64,000 nt of DNA from Ideonella sp. WA131b (GCA_023657425.1 JAGTJW010000001.1:806001-870000), one strand, 5' to 3'. Counted from the first letter of the stretch, positions 20,438 through 29,559 are shown. Made by a program: numbers and translations. Notes: generated from the letters alone by a model not told the origin.

Positions 20438-21840
20438 TGGCACCGCGGTCTGCGGCCCTGCAGCGGATGAGCCCGTCTGCACGCTCGCACTCCTCTCCCC
20501 GGCTCGCGGCCCTGGCGGCGCCGCTGCTGCTGGAGCTGCTGCTGGCCTTGCTGGCGGGCATCGTGGGCACGGTGCTGGCGGCGCGCCTGTCCGATGCGCA
20601 CGGCGCCGGCTTCGCGCTGGCGCACCACGTGTTCGGCACCCTGTTCCTGCTGTTCCGCATCGTGGGCGCCGGGGCCGGCGTGGTGCTGACGCAGGCGCTG
20701 GGCGCCGGCCGCCGCGACGAAGCCGACGCCGTGGCGCGTGCGCTGCTCGGCGCCAGCACCTGGATCGGCCTGGCGGTGGCCCTGCCCGCAGCGCTGGCCG
20801 CCGCGCCCTTGATGCGGCTGATGAACGCGCCGCCGGAGGTGCTGCCGCTGGCCACGACGCTCTTGGTGGCGCTGGCGCCGGTGCTGGTGCTCGACGCCTG
20901 GTGCGCCAGCCTCACCACCGTGCTGCGCAGCCACCTGCGCGCGCGCGACACGCTGGCCGTGATGACCGCGATGCAGGGGCTGCAGCTGCTGCTGATGGGG
21001 CCGCTGATGCTGGGCTGGGGCCCGTGGCCCGACGACTGGGCGCTGGGCCTGCCGGGCTTTGCGCTGGCGGTGCTGCTGTCGCGCCTGCTGGCGATCGGGC
21101 TGCTGCTGGCCTTGTGGCGGGCGCGGCTGGGCCTGGTGCCGCAGCCGGCCGACGGGTGGCGCTGGCGGGCGCCCGAGCTGCGCGCGGTGGCGCGCATCGG
21201 CCTGCCCGGCGCGGCCGAGAACGCGGCCTACCGGCTGGCCTTCCTGGTGAGCGTGGCGGTGGTGGGGCAGATGGGCGCGGCGGCGCTGGCCACGCACGCC
21301 TACGCGCAGCAGGTGATCATGGTGGTGCTGCTGTTCGGGCTGGCCACGGGGCTGTCGGTGGAGGTGATCGTGGGCCACCGGGTGGGCGCCGGCCGGCTGC
21401 ACGAGGCGCACGCGCTGGTCAAGCGCGCGCTGGCGCGCGGCCTGGCGGTGAGCGTGGCGGTGGCCACGGCGGCGGCACTGCTGGGGCCGTGGCTGATGCC
21501 GCTGTTCACGCAGGACGCCGCCATCGCTGCAGCGGCGGTGACGCTGCTGTGGTGGACCGTGCTGCTGGAGCCCGGCCGCACCTTGAACCTCGTCGTCATC
21601 AACGCGCTGCGCGCTGCGGGCGACGCACGCTACCCGGTGCAGGTGGGCGCCGTCAGCATGGCCGTGGTGCTGGCCGGCGGCAGCTGGCTGCTCGGCCACG
21701 TGCTCGGCTGGGGCCTGGTGGGCGTGTGGATCGCCTACGCGGCCGACGAGTGGCTGCGCGGGCTGCTGATGTGGCGGCGCTGGGTGCGGCTGCAGTGGGT
21801 GCCGATGGCGCGGGGGAGTCGGAGGCGGTTGGGGCGCTGA
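20437..21840 (+). CDS. MATE family multidrug/toxin exporter
   Basis: 467 residues from an ATG sharing a base with the esterase stop (TGATG). Twelve hydrophobic segments are seen in two related halves, with MATE features near the start (LAALAAPLLLELLLALLAGIVGTVLAARLS) and in the second half (RIGLPGAAENAAYRLAFLVS, GLATGLSVEVIVGHRVGAG). MATE proteins export cationic compounds in exchange for Na+ or H+. The coding sequence is very Leu/Ala rich. An alternative start is the ATG at 20467. The substrate is unknown. Confidence 0.9.
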   Translation: MAPRSAALQRMSPSARSHSSPRLAALAAPLLLELLLALLAGIVGTVLAARLSDAHGAGFALAHHVFGTLFLLFRIVGAGAGVVLTQALGAGRRDEADAVARALLGASTWIGLAVALPAALAAAPLMRLMNAPPEVLPLATTLLVALAPVLVLDAWCASLTTVLRSHLRARDTLAVMTAMQGLQLLLMGPLMLGWGPWPDDWALGLPGFALAVLLSRLLAIGLLLALWRARLGLVPQPADGWRWRAPELRAVARIGLPGAAENAAYRLAFLVSVAVVGQMGAAALATHAYAQQVIMVVLLFGLATGLSVEVIVGHRVGAGRLHEAHALVKRALARGLAVSVAVATAAALLGPWLMPLFTQDAAIAAAAVTLLWWTVLLEPGRTLNLVVINALRAAGDARYPVQVGAVSMAVVLAGGSWLLGHVLGWGLVGVWIAYAADEWLRGLLMWRRWVRLQWVPMARGSRRRLGR

Positions 21841-21847
21841 GTGGGCG

Positions 21848-22413
21848 TCAGCGCGGCGGAATGCTGCGGACCAGGAACTTCTCCACACGGGTCCAGAAGT
21901 CGATGCGGTTCGCCGGCTTGTCATGGGCGGCACGCGCCGATCCTGCGCACCCCAGGCCAGCAGCACGGCGCGGCGGCCTGATGCGGTTGACGGCGCCCGG
22001 CAGCCGCCGGTCCACCTCGGCCTGCAGCGCCTTCATGCCCTCGTCCCGCAACCGCGTGACCTCGCCGTCGCCCTGGAGGCGGATGCCCAGCACCCACTCA
22101 TCGTTGGCCACGAACTCGGGCACCAGCTCGAAACCAGCCACGGCCAGCAGCGGCTTGTCGGAGAGCCGCCCGGTGCGCGGGTCCAGCCTGTGCAGCACCT
22201 GGGTGCGCCGGGCATCGGGCGCGGCCACGTAGAAGGTGCCGTCGGAGCCTACGACATCGCCACCGAGCGCCCCGACGGCGCGAGCTTGACATCGGCCACC
22301 GGCGAGTCGGCGAAGAACGCCTCGGCTGGCACCGGCACCGGCGCCTGCGCCTGCGCGTTCCACACCGGCAGCATCAGTACGGCCACCCAGCCCACCCACC
22401 GGCTCATGTCCAT
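21848..22413 (-). pseudogene. S9-family peptidase remnant (internally deleted, frameshifted)
   Basis: From the ATG at 22413 the frame reads a signal peptide and start typical of S9 peptidases (SRWVGWVAVLMLPVWNAQA, then EAFFADSPVADVKLAPSGRS) and stops at TAG near 22250. In another frame follow a beta-propeller piece (VLHRLDPRTGRLSDKPLLAV, LRDEGMKALQAEVDRRLPG) and, after a large loss, a C-terminal tail (NRIDFWTRVEKFL). Catalytic Ser-Asp-His parts are absent. The real gene would be about 2 kb; under 0.6 kb remains, so it is a dead gene beside the halogenase/TonB locus. Confidence 0.75.
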
Positions 22414-22455
22414 GCCTTTGCTCCGCAAAGCCTCGTCACGATGAAGCCGCCCCGC

Positions 22456-23994
22456 TCAACGCAGCGGCGCCGCCTTGCAGTGCCGAGCGATGTAGTCCTC
22501 GTGCGTGGGCATCAGCTCCACACACTGGGCGATGACGCCCTCGACGCTGGCCAGGTACGCGGCCGTCTCGTCCTCGTCGATGAGCGCCGCCAGCGGGTGC
22601 GCCTGCGCCGGCTTGAGGCCCTGGCCCTCGAAGACCTGCAGCCAGGCGACCTCGGCGAACAGTTCGCCGGCCTCGCGGAAGATGCGGCCGCGGCTGCGGT
22701 AGAGGTTCATGCGCCGCGTGAGCGAGGCCGGCACGTCCATCGTGCGCACGTGGCGCCAGAACGGCGTGTCGTCGCGCTCGGTGAGGTGGTAGTGCAGGAT
22801 CAGGAAGTCGCGGATAGTCTCGAACTCCATCCGGTTCTGGCGGTTGAACTCGTCGATGTCGGCCTGCACGAAGGCGCCGTCGGGCCAGAAGCTGATCAGC
22901 CGCGCGATGCTGGCCTGGATCAAGTGGATGCTGGTGCTCTCCAGCGGCTCCATGAAGCCCGAGCTCAGGCCCACGGCCACGACGTTGGCGTTCCAGCCCA
23001 GGCGCCGCATGCCAGTCGTGAAGCGCAGCGGCCGGGGCGCGGCCAGCGCTTCGCCGGGCAGGTGGGCCATCAGCAGCGCGGTGGCCTCGTCGTCGCTGAT
23101 GAAGCGGCTGCAGTAGACATGGCCGTTGCCGATGCGGTGCTGCAGCGGGATGCGCCACTGCCAGCCCGCCGTGCGCGCGGTGGCGCGGGTGTAGGGCGTG
23201 ATCGGGTGCACCGACGCGCAAGGCACGGCCACGGCGCGGTCGCAGGGCAGCCAGTGCGTCCAGTCCTCGTAGCCGGTCTTCAGCGTCTGCTCGATCAGCA
23301 GGCCGCGAAAACCCGAACAGTCGATGAACAGCTCGCCCTCGACGCGCTGACCGTTGTCGAGCGTGACGGCCGAGACGTGGCCTTCGCGGCCGGCCGCCTG
23401 CGTCTGCGCGACCTCGACGATCTTGCCCTCGATGCGCTGCACACCCCAGCCCTCGGCCAGCTTGCGCAGGTGCCGTGCGTACAGCGAGGCGTCGAAGTGA
23501 AAAGCGTGCGCGATCTCGGCCAGCGGCGAGTTGCCCAGGCTGGCGTCGGCGCGCATGAACTTGTTCGCCTTGGCCGCGGCGCGGGTGATCGAGTAACGCT
23601 CCAGCTCACTGGCACGGCCGGCGGCGCGCAGGCGGTTCCAGTACTGGTCGAAGCCCACCGTCCAGAGGTCCTGCCCGATGCGGCCGAAGCCGTGCATGTA
23701 GACCTCGCCCAGGCGGCCCCAGTCGACGAACTCGATGCCGAGCTTGAAGCTGCCCTGCGTCTCGCGCAGGAACTCGTCTTCGTCAATGCCCAGCACGGCG
23801 TTGAAGCGCTGGATCATCGGGATGGTGGCCTCGCCGACGCCCACGATGCCGATCTCGTCGCTCTCCACGAGGCGGATGCGGACGCGGTGCGCAGCCTCGC
23901 CGATGCGCAGCACCTTGGCCAGCGCGGCCGCGGTCATCCAGCCGGCGGTGCCACCGCCGACGATGACGACGTCCTTGATGAGGGTGTCTTGCAT
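22456..23994 (-). CDS. Flavin-dependent tryptophan-halogenase family protein
   Basis: 512 residues. Flavin-binding GGGTAGWMTAAALAKVL lies at residues 11-27 and the halogenase signature WQWRIP is present around residue 275, so both hallmark motifs are intact. In secondary-metabolite clusters such enzymes chlorinate or brominate tryptophan using FADH2. In TonB-receptor sugar loci of Caulobacter- and Xanthomonas-type bacteria, relatives occur next to the receptor with no known halogenated product, and that is the context here: the receptor gene is 107 bp upstream on the same strand. The enzyme is recognisable; its substrate is not. Confidence 0.88.
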   Translation of the reverse strand: MQDTLIKDVVIVGGGTAGWMTAAALAKVLRIGEAAHRVRIRLVESDEIGIVGVGEATIPMIQRFNAVLGIDEDEFLRETQGSFKLGIEFVDWGRLGEVYMHGFGRIGQDLWTVGFDQYWNRLRAAGRASELERYSITRAAAKANKFMRADASLGNSPLAEIAHAFHFDASLYARHLRKLAEGWGVQRIEGKIVEVAQTQAAGREGHVSAVTLDNGQRVEGELFIDCSGFRGLLIEQTLKTGYEDWTHWLPCDRAVAVPCASVHPITPYTRATARTAGWQWRIPLQHRIGNGHVYCSRFISDDEATALLMAHLPGEALAAPRPLRFTTGMRRLGWNANVVAVGLSSGFMEPLESTSIHLIQASIARLISFWPDGAFVQADIDEFNRQNRMEFETIRDFLILHYHLTERDDTPFWRHVRTMDVPASLTRRMNLYRSRGRIFREAGELFAEVAWLQVFEGQGLKPAQAHPLAALIDEDETAAYLASVEGVIAQCVELMPTHEDYIARHCKAAPLR

Positions 23995-24030
23995 GGTGCT
24001 GCGATGCTAGACGCCAGACCCTGTTGGAAG

Positions 24031-24062
24031 AAGGCCCCGGCCACGCGGGTGGCAGGGGCCTT
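24031..24062 (-). terminator. Strong hairpin between the TonB receptor and the halogenase
   Basis: A 14-bp stem with one mismatch (AAGGCCCC... at 24031-24044 with ...GGGGCCTT at 24049-24062) closes on a GCGG loop. Read in the gene direction it is followed by CTTCTTCC, a weak pyrimidine run. It may end most receptor transcripts or reduce halogenase expression. Confidence 0.6.
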
Positions 24063-24101
24063 CGGGGGCTTCCGCGCGTCAGCGCGCGGCGGTGCGGTCG
24101 A

Positions 24102-26918
24102 TCAGAACTTGTAGTTCAGGCCGACCTGGTAGTACTTGCCGTCCCTCTTGTTCTCGACCTGGTTGGACAGCACGTTCGGGTCGCCGCCGCGGTAGCGGAT
24201 GAAGGGCGTGTTGTCGGCATTGCTCATCTCGCCGCGGATCGACAGGCCCTTCAGGGCGCCGCTCTGGAACTCGTAGCCGACCTGGACGTCGGTGATCGTC
24301 TCGCCCTTGATGTAGGTCAGGCGGCGGTCGCCCGCGAAGTCGGCCACCTCGCCGACGAAGTCCGAGCGCTTGCGCGCGGCCACGCGGGCCGAGAAGCCCC
24401 ACTTCTCGAAGTAGACCGCGTAGTTCGTCACCCGCTCCGACAGGCCCGGCAGCGGAATGTTCGGCGTGGCCACTGAGTCCACCGACACCCCCTGGGTGGG
24501 GATGTTGATGCTGCTGGAGGTGTCAGAGTGGTTGACGAAGAACCCGAAACCGTCGAGCGCGCTGCTCACCATGTTCAGCGGGAAGTTCGCGGACAGCTCG
24601 ATGCCCGAGATACGGCCGCCCGAACCGTTGACCGGCTGCGTGAAGCTGCCGATCAGGATGTCGGTCACGCCCGGGGGCGCCGGCGGGATCACAGCGCCCG
24701 GCGGCAGGAAGCGCCGGAAGTCGTAGTTGCGGTCGGTGACGCTGACGATGAAGGTCTTCAGGTCCTTGTAGAAGCCGGCGATGCCAATGTAGGCCTTGCT
24801 GCCGAAGTACTTCTCGTACGACAGGTCGATCTGGTTGGCGCGGAATGGCTCGAGCTTCGGGTTGCCGCCGCTACCGGTGAAGCGGTTCTCGTTGGCGTTG
24901 AAGTCGAAGGTGCGGCTGGCGCGCATGTCGTCGACCTTGGGCCGCGCCATCACCTGGGCCAGGCCCAGGCGCACGATGCCTGCGTTGCCGAGGTCCCAGT
25001 TCAGGTTCAAGCTCGGCAGCACATCGGTGTAGGTGGTGCCCTCGGTGAACTCCGGTGCCGGGCACACAAAGTCCGAGGTGCAGGTGCGGCGGTCGACGTT
25101 GAAGGCGCGCGAGCTCTGGTCGGTCTGCACGAACTGCAGGCCGACGTTGCCGCGCAGGCCGGCACCGAACAGCTGGCTGTCGATGTCGCCCTTGGCGTAG
25201 AAGGTATTGACCTTCTCTTCGACAAACCAGTCCTTGTTGAAGATGTCGGCGTTGAGCTTGCGCTCGACGCGGTAAATCGAGCCGACCGACTCCGACGAGT
25301 CGAACGACGCCACGCTGATGGTGCCGCCGCCCGGCATGGGGATCGCGGTGGTGGCGCTGCCCGGCACCGAGGCCGAGCCCAAGCCGGTGGTGTCACCCAG
25401 GATCACCAGGCGGCCTTCGGTGAACGAACGCTCCTTCTCGCGCTTGGATGCATGCACGCCACCTTCCACCGAGACCAGCGGGCCCCAGCTGACGTCGGTC
25501 TTCAAGGCCAGCCTGAGGCCGTTGATCACGTCCTCGACCTTGGGCAGCTTGCTGTACCCGGCCTGCGGCTGCGCGGTGCCACCCCCCCAACCCTGCACAT
25601 CGGTCAGCCGGATGATGCTGCGGTCGGCGTAGTTGAGCCCGGGCGTGAATCTGGCGGTGTTCGTGAAGCGGACCGTATCCAGCTGCGCCGTGCCCAGCGT
25701 GCTCTGCGCCGTGCCGGCGGTGGTCTCGATGATGCCGCCGCGCCGCTCGGCCTTGCTGTGGCTGAGGTCGGCGATCGCCGTGAAGCCGCCCACCTTGAAC
25801 TGCGTGTTCCAGCCGATGGACAGGTTCTCGTCCTTCGTGCTCTCGCTGTCGTTGCGCACGACGGCGCGCACGTTGTTGAAGACGCCGGTCGTGACGTCAC
25901 TGCCGCTGGTCGTGGCTTCGGTCAGCACGCCCGCGACGTCGTAGTTGAAGGTGCCGTTCCAGGAGTCGTTCAGCGGCGCCTGGAAGCCGGTCGTCGTCTT
26001 GACCTTGTCGAAGGTGCTGTGGAAGACGTCCAGCGTGGTGTTGAAATCCTTCGATGGGCGGTACTGCAGCGTGGCGGCGACGCCGTCGCGCTTGCGGTTT
26101 TCCTGGTCGGCGAAGATGCCGAAGCCGTTGTACGGAACGTTGAGCTCGGGGTTGGCCGGGTTGCCGTTGAGGCGTGCCTTGCCACCGCCCCAGCTGTCGA
26201 AGCGTGCCGTGGAGCCGCCCTGCTCGTCGAGCCGCGCGAAGCCGATGGCCACACCGAGCTTGCGGTCCAGGAACTGGTCGACGTAGCTGATGGCGAAACG
26301 GTCGCCGTCGCCTTCGGTGCCGGCGCCGCCGACGTTGAGTTTGTTCTTGCGGTATGACAGCGCCACCTGGCGATTGGCAAAGTCGAGCGGCCGCACCGTC
26401 TGCATGTCGACCGTGCCCGACAGGCCCTGCCCGACGAGGGCGCCTTCCGGCGTCTTGTAGATCTTGACGCCACCGAGCAACTCGGCCGGGTACTGGTCGA
26501 ACTCGACGCTGCGGCTGTCGCCGGTGCTGGCCTGTTCACGGCCGTTCAGCAGACTGGTGGCGAAGTCAGGCGGCGTGCCGCGGATGCTGATCTGGCTGGC
26601 GCGTCCGGCCGTGCGCTGCGCCGAGACACCCGGCAGGCGCGAGACGCTTTCGGCGATCGAGATGTCAGGCAGCTTGCCCAAGTCCTCGGCCGAGATCGCC
26701 TCGACGATCTGGTCGGCGTTCTTCTTGACGTTGATCGCACTCTCAATGCCGCGGCGAATGCCGGTGACGGTGACCACCGCGGGCGTCTCGGTGGCGGCCG
26801 GCGCAGCCTGCTGCGCCTGTGCGGCACCACCGCTGGCCAGCACGGCGGCCACGGCAGCGGCCACGGGGGTGGCTCGCCACAGCACGGCCGGGGTGCGGGC
26901 GGAGAGGGACTTCTTCAT
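24102..26918 (-). CDS. TonB-dependent outer-membrane receptor, carbohydrate type
   Basis: 938 residues from the ATG at 26918, which follows AGGAGACACCC. Signal peptide: MKKSLSARTPAVLWRATPVA then cleavage near AQAQQ. A TonB-box-like VVTVTGIRRGIESAI (about 50-64) precedes the plug domain (KLPDISIAESVSRLPGVSAQ, then LLGGVKIYKTPEGALVGQG), and the 22-strand barrel ends in a C-terminal YQVGLNYKF aromatic residue. This is the long family used for oligosaccharide uptake in Xanthomonas/Caulobacter-type loci. The neighbouring halogenase, the GH13 amylase remnant and the HexR-like dyads upstream point to maltodextrin or a related glucan; that is inferred. Confidence 0.9.
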   Translation of the reverse strand: MKKSLSARTPAVLWRATPVAAAVAAVLASGGAAQAQQAAPAATETPAVVTVTGIRRGIESAINVKKNADQIVEAISAEDLGKLPDISIAESVSRLPGVSAQRTAGRASQISIRGTPPDFATSLLNGREQASTGDSRSVEFDQYPAELLGGVKIYKTPEGALVGQGLSGTVDMQTVRPLDFANRQVALSYRKNKLNVGGAGTEGDGDRFAISYVDQFLDRKLGVAIGFARLDEQGGSTARFDSWGGGKARLNGNPANPELNVPYNGFGIFADQENRKRDGVAATLQYRPSKDFNTTLDVFHSTFDKVKTTTGFQAPLNDSWNGTFNYDVAGVLTEATTSGSDVTTGVFNNVRAVVRNDSESTKDENLSIGWNTQFKVGGFTAIADLSHSKAERRGGIIETTAGTAQSTLGTAQLDTVRFTNTARFTPGLNYADRSIIRLTDVQGWGGGTAQPQAGYSKLPKVEDVINGLRLALKTDVSWGPLVSVEGGVHASKREKERSFTEGRLVILGDTTGLGSASVPGSATTAIPMPGGGTISVASFDSSESVGSIYRVERKLNADIFNKDWFVEEKVNTFYAKGDIDSQLFGAGLRGNVGLQFVQTDQSSRAFNVDRRTCTSDFVCPAPEFTEGTTYTDVLPSLNLNWDLGNAGIVRLGLAQVMARPKVDDMRASRTFDFNANENRFTGSGGNPKLEPFRANQIDLSYEKYFGSKAYIGIAGFYKDLKTFIVSVTDRNYDFRRFLPPGAVIPPAPPGVTDILIGSFTQPVNGSGGRISGIELSANFPLNMVSSALDGFGFFVNHSDTSSSINIPTQGVSVDSVATPNIPLPGLSERVTNYAVYFEKWGFSARVAARKRSDFVGEVADFAGDRRLTYIKGETITDVQVGYEFQSGALKGLSIRGEMSNADNTPFIRYRGGDPNVLSNQVENKRDGKYYQVGLNYKF

Positions 26919-27029
26919 GGGTGTCTCCTGAGAGCTTCTTGGAGGTGGGGTGCGGGCCGGCCACCCGGGCTGGGAGGGGGCTGCCGTCCGCTGCCGCCGG
27001 AACGGGAACACGCTTGCGGACCCGAACTT

Positions 27030-27044
27030 TGTATCAAAACTAGA
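27030..27044. promoter_or_regulatory. Degenerate HexR-like dyad upstream of the TonB receptor
   Basis: TGTATCAAAACTAGA matches TGTAG-N5-CTACA except for one mismatch in each arm. It lies about 112 bases upstream of the receptor start and accompanies the perfect site at 27193. Low confidence on its own. Confidence 0.35.
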
Positions 27045-27192
27045 TCATCCGTACCCCTGCGGAAACCCTAGATCGGTGCGCACGGCCCGGCCCCATGGTG
27101 CGCTTGATCGGCGATTTACCCAGAACGACGCGGCCTTCAGCGCCGAAGACACGCACCGAATTGGGGATTGTCCAAGCCATGTCCTGTCAACT

Positions 27193-27207
27193 TGTAGCCA
27201 AACTACA
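27193..27207. promoter_or_regulatory. HexR-like operator near the TonB receptor and amylase remnant
   Basis: TGTAGCCAAACTACA is a perfect copy of the dyad found between the two glucokinase genes (same arms, same 5-base spacer). It lies immediately before the amylase remnant on the + strand and 275 bases upstream of the receptor on the - strand. It suggests that the HexR-type fusion regulator controls this locus; the link is inferred from sequence identity of the arms. Confidence 0.6.
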
Positions 27208-27210
27208 GAA

Positions 27211-27460
27211 GTTTGTCGGGGCGCGCCGCTGTGGCTGCACCGGCCCTCGCCCGACTGGCGCGACCAGATCCTGTGCTTCGTGATGGCCGTCCGATGGGCC
27301 GACGGCGACCCGGCCCACAGCGACCAGGACGCGGGCGAGCATCGCCCTGGCTACCGCTGGCACGCCGACGACACCCAGCCGCTGCAGGCGGCCAGCGTCC
27401 AGCTGGGCGGGCTTGGCGACCTGGCCACCGACAAGCCGGTGGCCCGACGCCGCTGCGCGC
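27211..27460 (+). pseudogene. GH13 alpha-amylase N-terminal remnant
   Basis: In one + frame this stretch encodes LWLHRPSPDWRDQILCFVM then AVRWADGDPAHSDQDAGEHR, which follows the family start pattern (DWRDxVxYFVMxDRFxDGDPxNNDQGxGE) of secreted amylases. Key residues are damaged (DRF reads VRW), there is no start codon in frame, and similarity fades within about 60 codons before running into the CYTH gene. It is a leftover of an amylase gene divergent from the TonB receptor. The remaining gap 26919-27210 holds only the receptor promoter area and the two dyads. Confidence 0.55.
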
Positions 27461-27462
27461 GA

Positions 27463-27993
27463 TCAGGCCCGGGGCGGCGCGGCGGCCAGCAGGTCGAGGT
27501 AGGCGCCGGCCACGCGCGGCGCCTGGGCCAGGCCCAGCGCCTGCATCAGGGCCTCGGCCTCGGCCACGCCGTCGGCATCGGGCTCGCCCTCGCGCAGCAC
27601 GACCTCGAGCTCCATGAAGTCGCCCAGGCCCTCCACCGCATCGAGGTGGATGCGCGTGCGCCCGGCCATCAGCACGCTGCGCTGCTTGCGCACGCGCCCG
27701 AGCAGGCCGAGGCCGCGCGCCAGCGCCTCGCGGCAGGCCGCGCCGTCGGCCAGCGGCACGCGCACGTAGTCGCTGCCCTTGGCCGCCGTGTCGTCGCTGC
27801 GCTGGTAGTGGATGAGCTCGGCGCTGCCGTCGGCAAACTGCCGCAGCTTCAGCCGCCCGCGGCCGGCCGGCAGCACAAAGAAGCTGTCGTCCTGCCCGAG
27901 CCGCTGCTCGGGCGCCGTGGCCAGGGCCAGCGCCCGCTGGCGCAACGCGGCCGGGTCGGCCACGCGGGCCTTGATCTCGATGTTGCGCGGCAT
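27463..27993 (-). CDS. CYTH domain protein (class IV adenylate cyclase / thiamine triphosphatase-like)
   Basis: 176 residues. The CYTH signature is at the start (MPRNIEIKARV, the acidic/Lys metal-binding strand), followed by RLKLRQF, ELIHYQR, VRKQRSVLMAGRTRIHLD and FMELEVVL, the alternating charged strands of the triphosphate tunnel. CYTH enzymes act on organic triphosphates such as thiamine triphosphate, on inorganic triphosphate, or make cAMP. The small single-domain form leaves the activity open. It lies 14 bp after the DsbA-like gene on the same strand and probably shares its transcript. Confidence 0.83.
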   Translation of the reverse strand: MPRNIEIKARVADPAALRQRALALATAPEQRLGQDDSFFVLPAGRGRLKLRQFADGSAELIHYQRSDDTAAKGSDYVRVPLADGAACREALARGLGLLGRVRKQRSVLMAGRTRIHLDAVEGLGDFMELEVVLREGEPDADGVAEAEALMQALGLAQAPRVAGAYLDLLAAAPPRA

Positions 27994-28007
27994 GGCGTCG
28001 CAGGCCT

Positions 28008-28652
28008 TCAGTCGGCGGCGGCCAGGCGGCGGCGCAGCGCGTCCTCGAACACCTCAGGCGGCTGGCCGCCCTGGATGAGGAAGCGGCGGTCCAGCACCAC
28101 CGAGGGCACGCTGCGGATGCCGGCGGCCTGCCAATCGGATTCGGCCTCGCGCACCTCGGGCGCGAAGCAGTCGCGGTCGTCGATGACGGCGGCGGCCTCG
28201 GTGGCATCCAGGCCCGCGGCACCGGCGGCCTCGAGCAGCACCTCTCGCGCGGCGGGGTTGCGGCCTTCGCCGTGGTACGCCTGCAGCAGCGCGCGCTTCA
28301 TCGCGCGCTGCGGCGCCGGGCCCTGCAGGCCGGCCCAGTGCAGCAGCCGGTGGGCGTCGAAGGTGTTCCACACGTGGGCGCGCTCGCCGAACGCAAAGCC
28401 CAGGGCCGCGCCGCGCGCGCGGATGTTCTCGCGGTTGGCCGCCAGCTGCGCATCGCCCAGGCCGTACTTGGCCTTGAGGTAGGCCGCCGCATCGGCGCCC
28501 TCGGGCGGCATCTGCGGGTTCAGCTCGAAGGGCTGGAAGTGCAGCTCGATGGCCTCGGCCTCGGGGCCTAGGGCGGCCAGTGCCTGCTCCAGACTGGCCA
28601 GGCCGATGGCGCACCAGGGGCAGGCCACGTCGGAGATGAAGTCGATGCGCAT
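28008..28652 (-). CDS. DsbA family oxidoreductase, FrnE-like
   Basis: 214 residues without a signal peptide, so cytoplasmic. It has the thioredoxin-fold active site CPWC at residues 11-14 (SDVACPWCAIG) and the FrnE/2-hydroxychromene isomerase-like helical insert (FQPFELNPQMPPEG). A cis-Pro loop GIRSVPSVV is seen near residue 182. FrnE-type proteins catalyse thiol-disulfide exchange or cis-trans isomerisation; the partner is unknown. It sits between an ABC permease gene and the CYTH gene, all on the minus strand with short gaps. Confidence 0.88.
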   Translation of the reverse strand: MRIDFISDVACPWCAIGLASLEQALAALGPEAEAIELHFQPFELNPQMPPEGADAAAYLKAKYGLGDAQLAANRENIRARGAALGFAFGERAHVWNTFDAHRLLHWAGLQGPAPQRAMKRALLQAYHGEGRNPAAREVLLEAAGAAGLDATEAAAVIDDRDCFAPEVREAESDWQAAGIRSVPSVVLDRRFLIQGGQPPEVFEDALRRRLAAAD

Positions 28653-28677
28653 GGGGTGGCGGCGGTGGCGAGGGGTG

Positions 28678-29559
28678 TCAGCGGCTGCGCGACAGGCGCG
28701 GATCGAGCAGATCGCGCAGCCCGTCGCCCATCAGGTTGAGGCCCAGCACGCTGAGCATGATGGCCGCGCCCGGCCACACCGCCAGCAGCGGCGCCTGGAA
28801 CATCTGCGTCTGCGCCTCGGCCAGCATGCGGCCCCAGCTGGGCTGCGGCGGCTGCGTGCCCAGGCCCAGGAAGCTCAGCGCCGCCTCGGCCAGGATGGCG
28901 GTGGCAAAGCTGATCGTGGCCTGCACGATGAGCACGCCGCCGATGTTGGGCAGCACGTGGTCGCGCGTGATGGCCAGGGGGCCCAGGCCGGCGGCGCGTG
29001 CGGCCGTCACGTACTCGCGCGTCCAGATGGCCTGCGCGCTGCCGCGCGCAATGCGCGCGAACACCGGGATGTTGAAGATGCCGATGGCCACGATGCTCAT
29101 CAAGAGGCCCGGCCCGTAGATGGCCGTCAGCATGATGGCCGTGAGCAGCGCCGGGAAGGCGAAGGTGAAGTCGCTGGCGCGCATCACCAGCTCGTCGAAG
29201 CCGTTGCGGCCTGCCGCCTGCGCGGCGGCGGCGGCGCAGCCCAGCGCCACGCCGATCACGAGGCCGATGCCCACGGCCACCACGCCGACGACGAGGCTGT
29301 TCTGCGCTCCCACCATGAGCTGGCTCACGATGTCGCGGCCCAGGCTGTCGGTGCCCAGCGGGTGCGCAGCCGAGGGCGGGGCCAGCTTGTTGGGGATGTC
29401 GATCTCGGCCACCGGGTGGGGCGCCCACAGCAGCGACAGCAGGGCCACCAACACCAGCGCCCCGCTGAGCACGGCGCCGACGGCGAAGCTCTTGTGGCGC
29501 CAGGCGCGGGCCCAGAAGCCGCGGGGCGGCGGGGTGGCGTCGATCACGGCCGATGGCAT
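28678..29559 (-). CDS. ABC transporter permease, DppC/OppC family (orphan)
   Basis: 293 residues with the OppC-type N-terminal helix (HKSFAVGAVLSGALVLVALLSLL), a periplasmic segment ending HPLGTDSLGRDI, five further helices, and the EAA loop (EYVTAARAAGLGPLAITRDHVLPN). These permeases move di- or oligopeptides and work with a DppB-type permease, one or two ATPases and a binding protein. None of those genes is adjacent on either side, so the gene is isolated from its system. It may serve a transporter encoded elsewhere, or be a leftover of a lost operon. Confidence 0.9.
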   Translation of the reverse strand: MPSAVIDATPPPRGFWARAWRHKSFAVGAVLSGALVLVALLSLLWAPHPVAEIDIPNKLAPPSAAHPLGTDSLGRDIVSQLMVGAQNSLVVGVVAVGIGLVIGVALGCAAAAAQAAGRNGFDELVMRASDFTFAFPALLTAIMLTAIYGPGLLMSIVAIGIFNIPVFARIARGSAQAIWTREYVTAARAAGLGPLAITRDHVLPNIGGVLIVQATISFATAILAEAALSFLGLGTQPPQPSWGRMLAEAQTQMFQAPLLAVWPGAAIMLSVLGLNLMGDGLRDLLDPRLSRSR

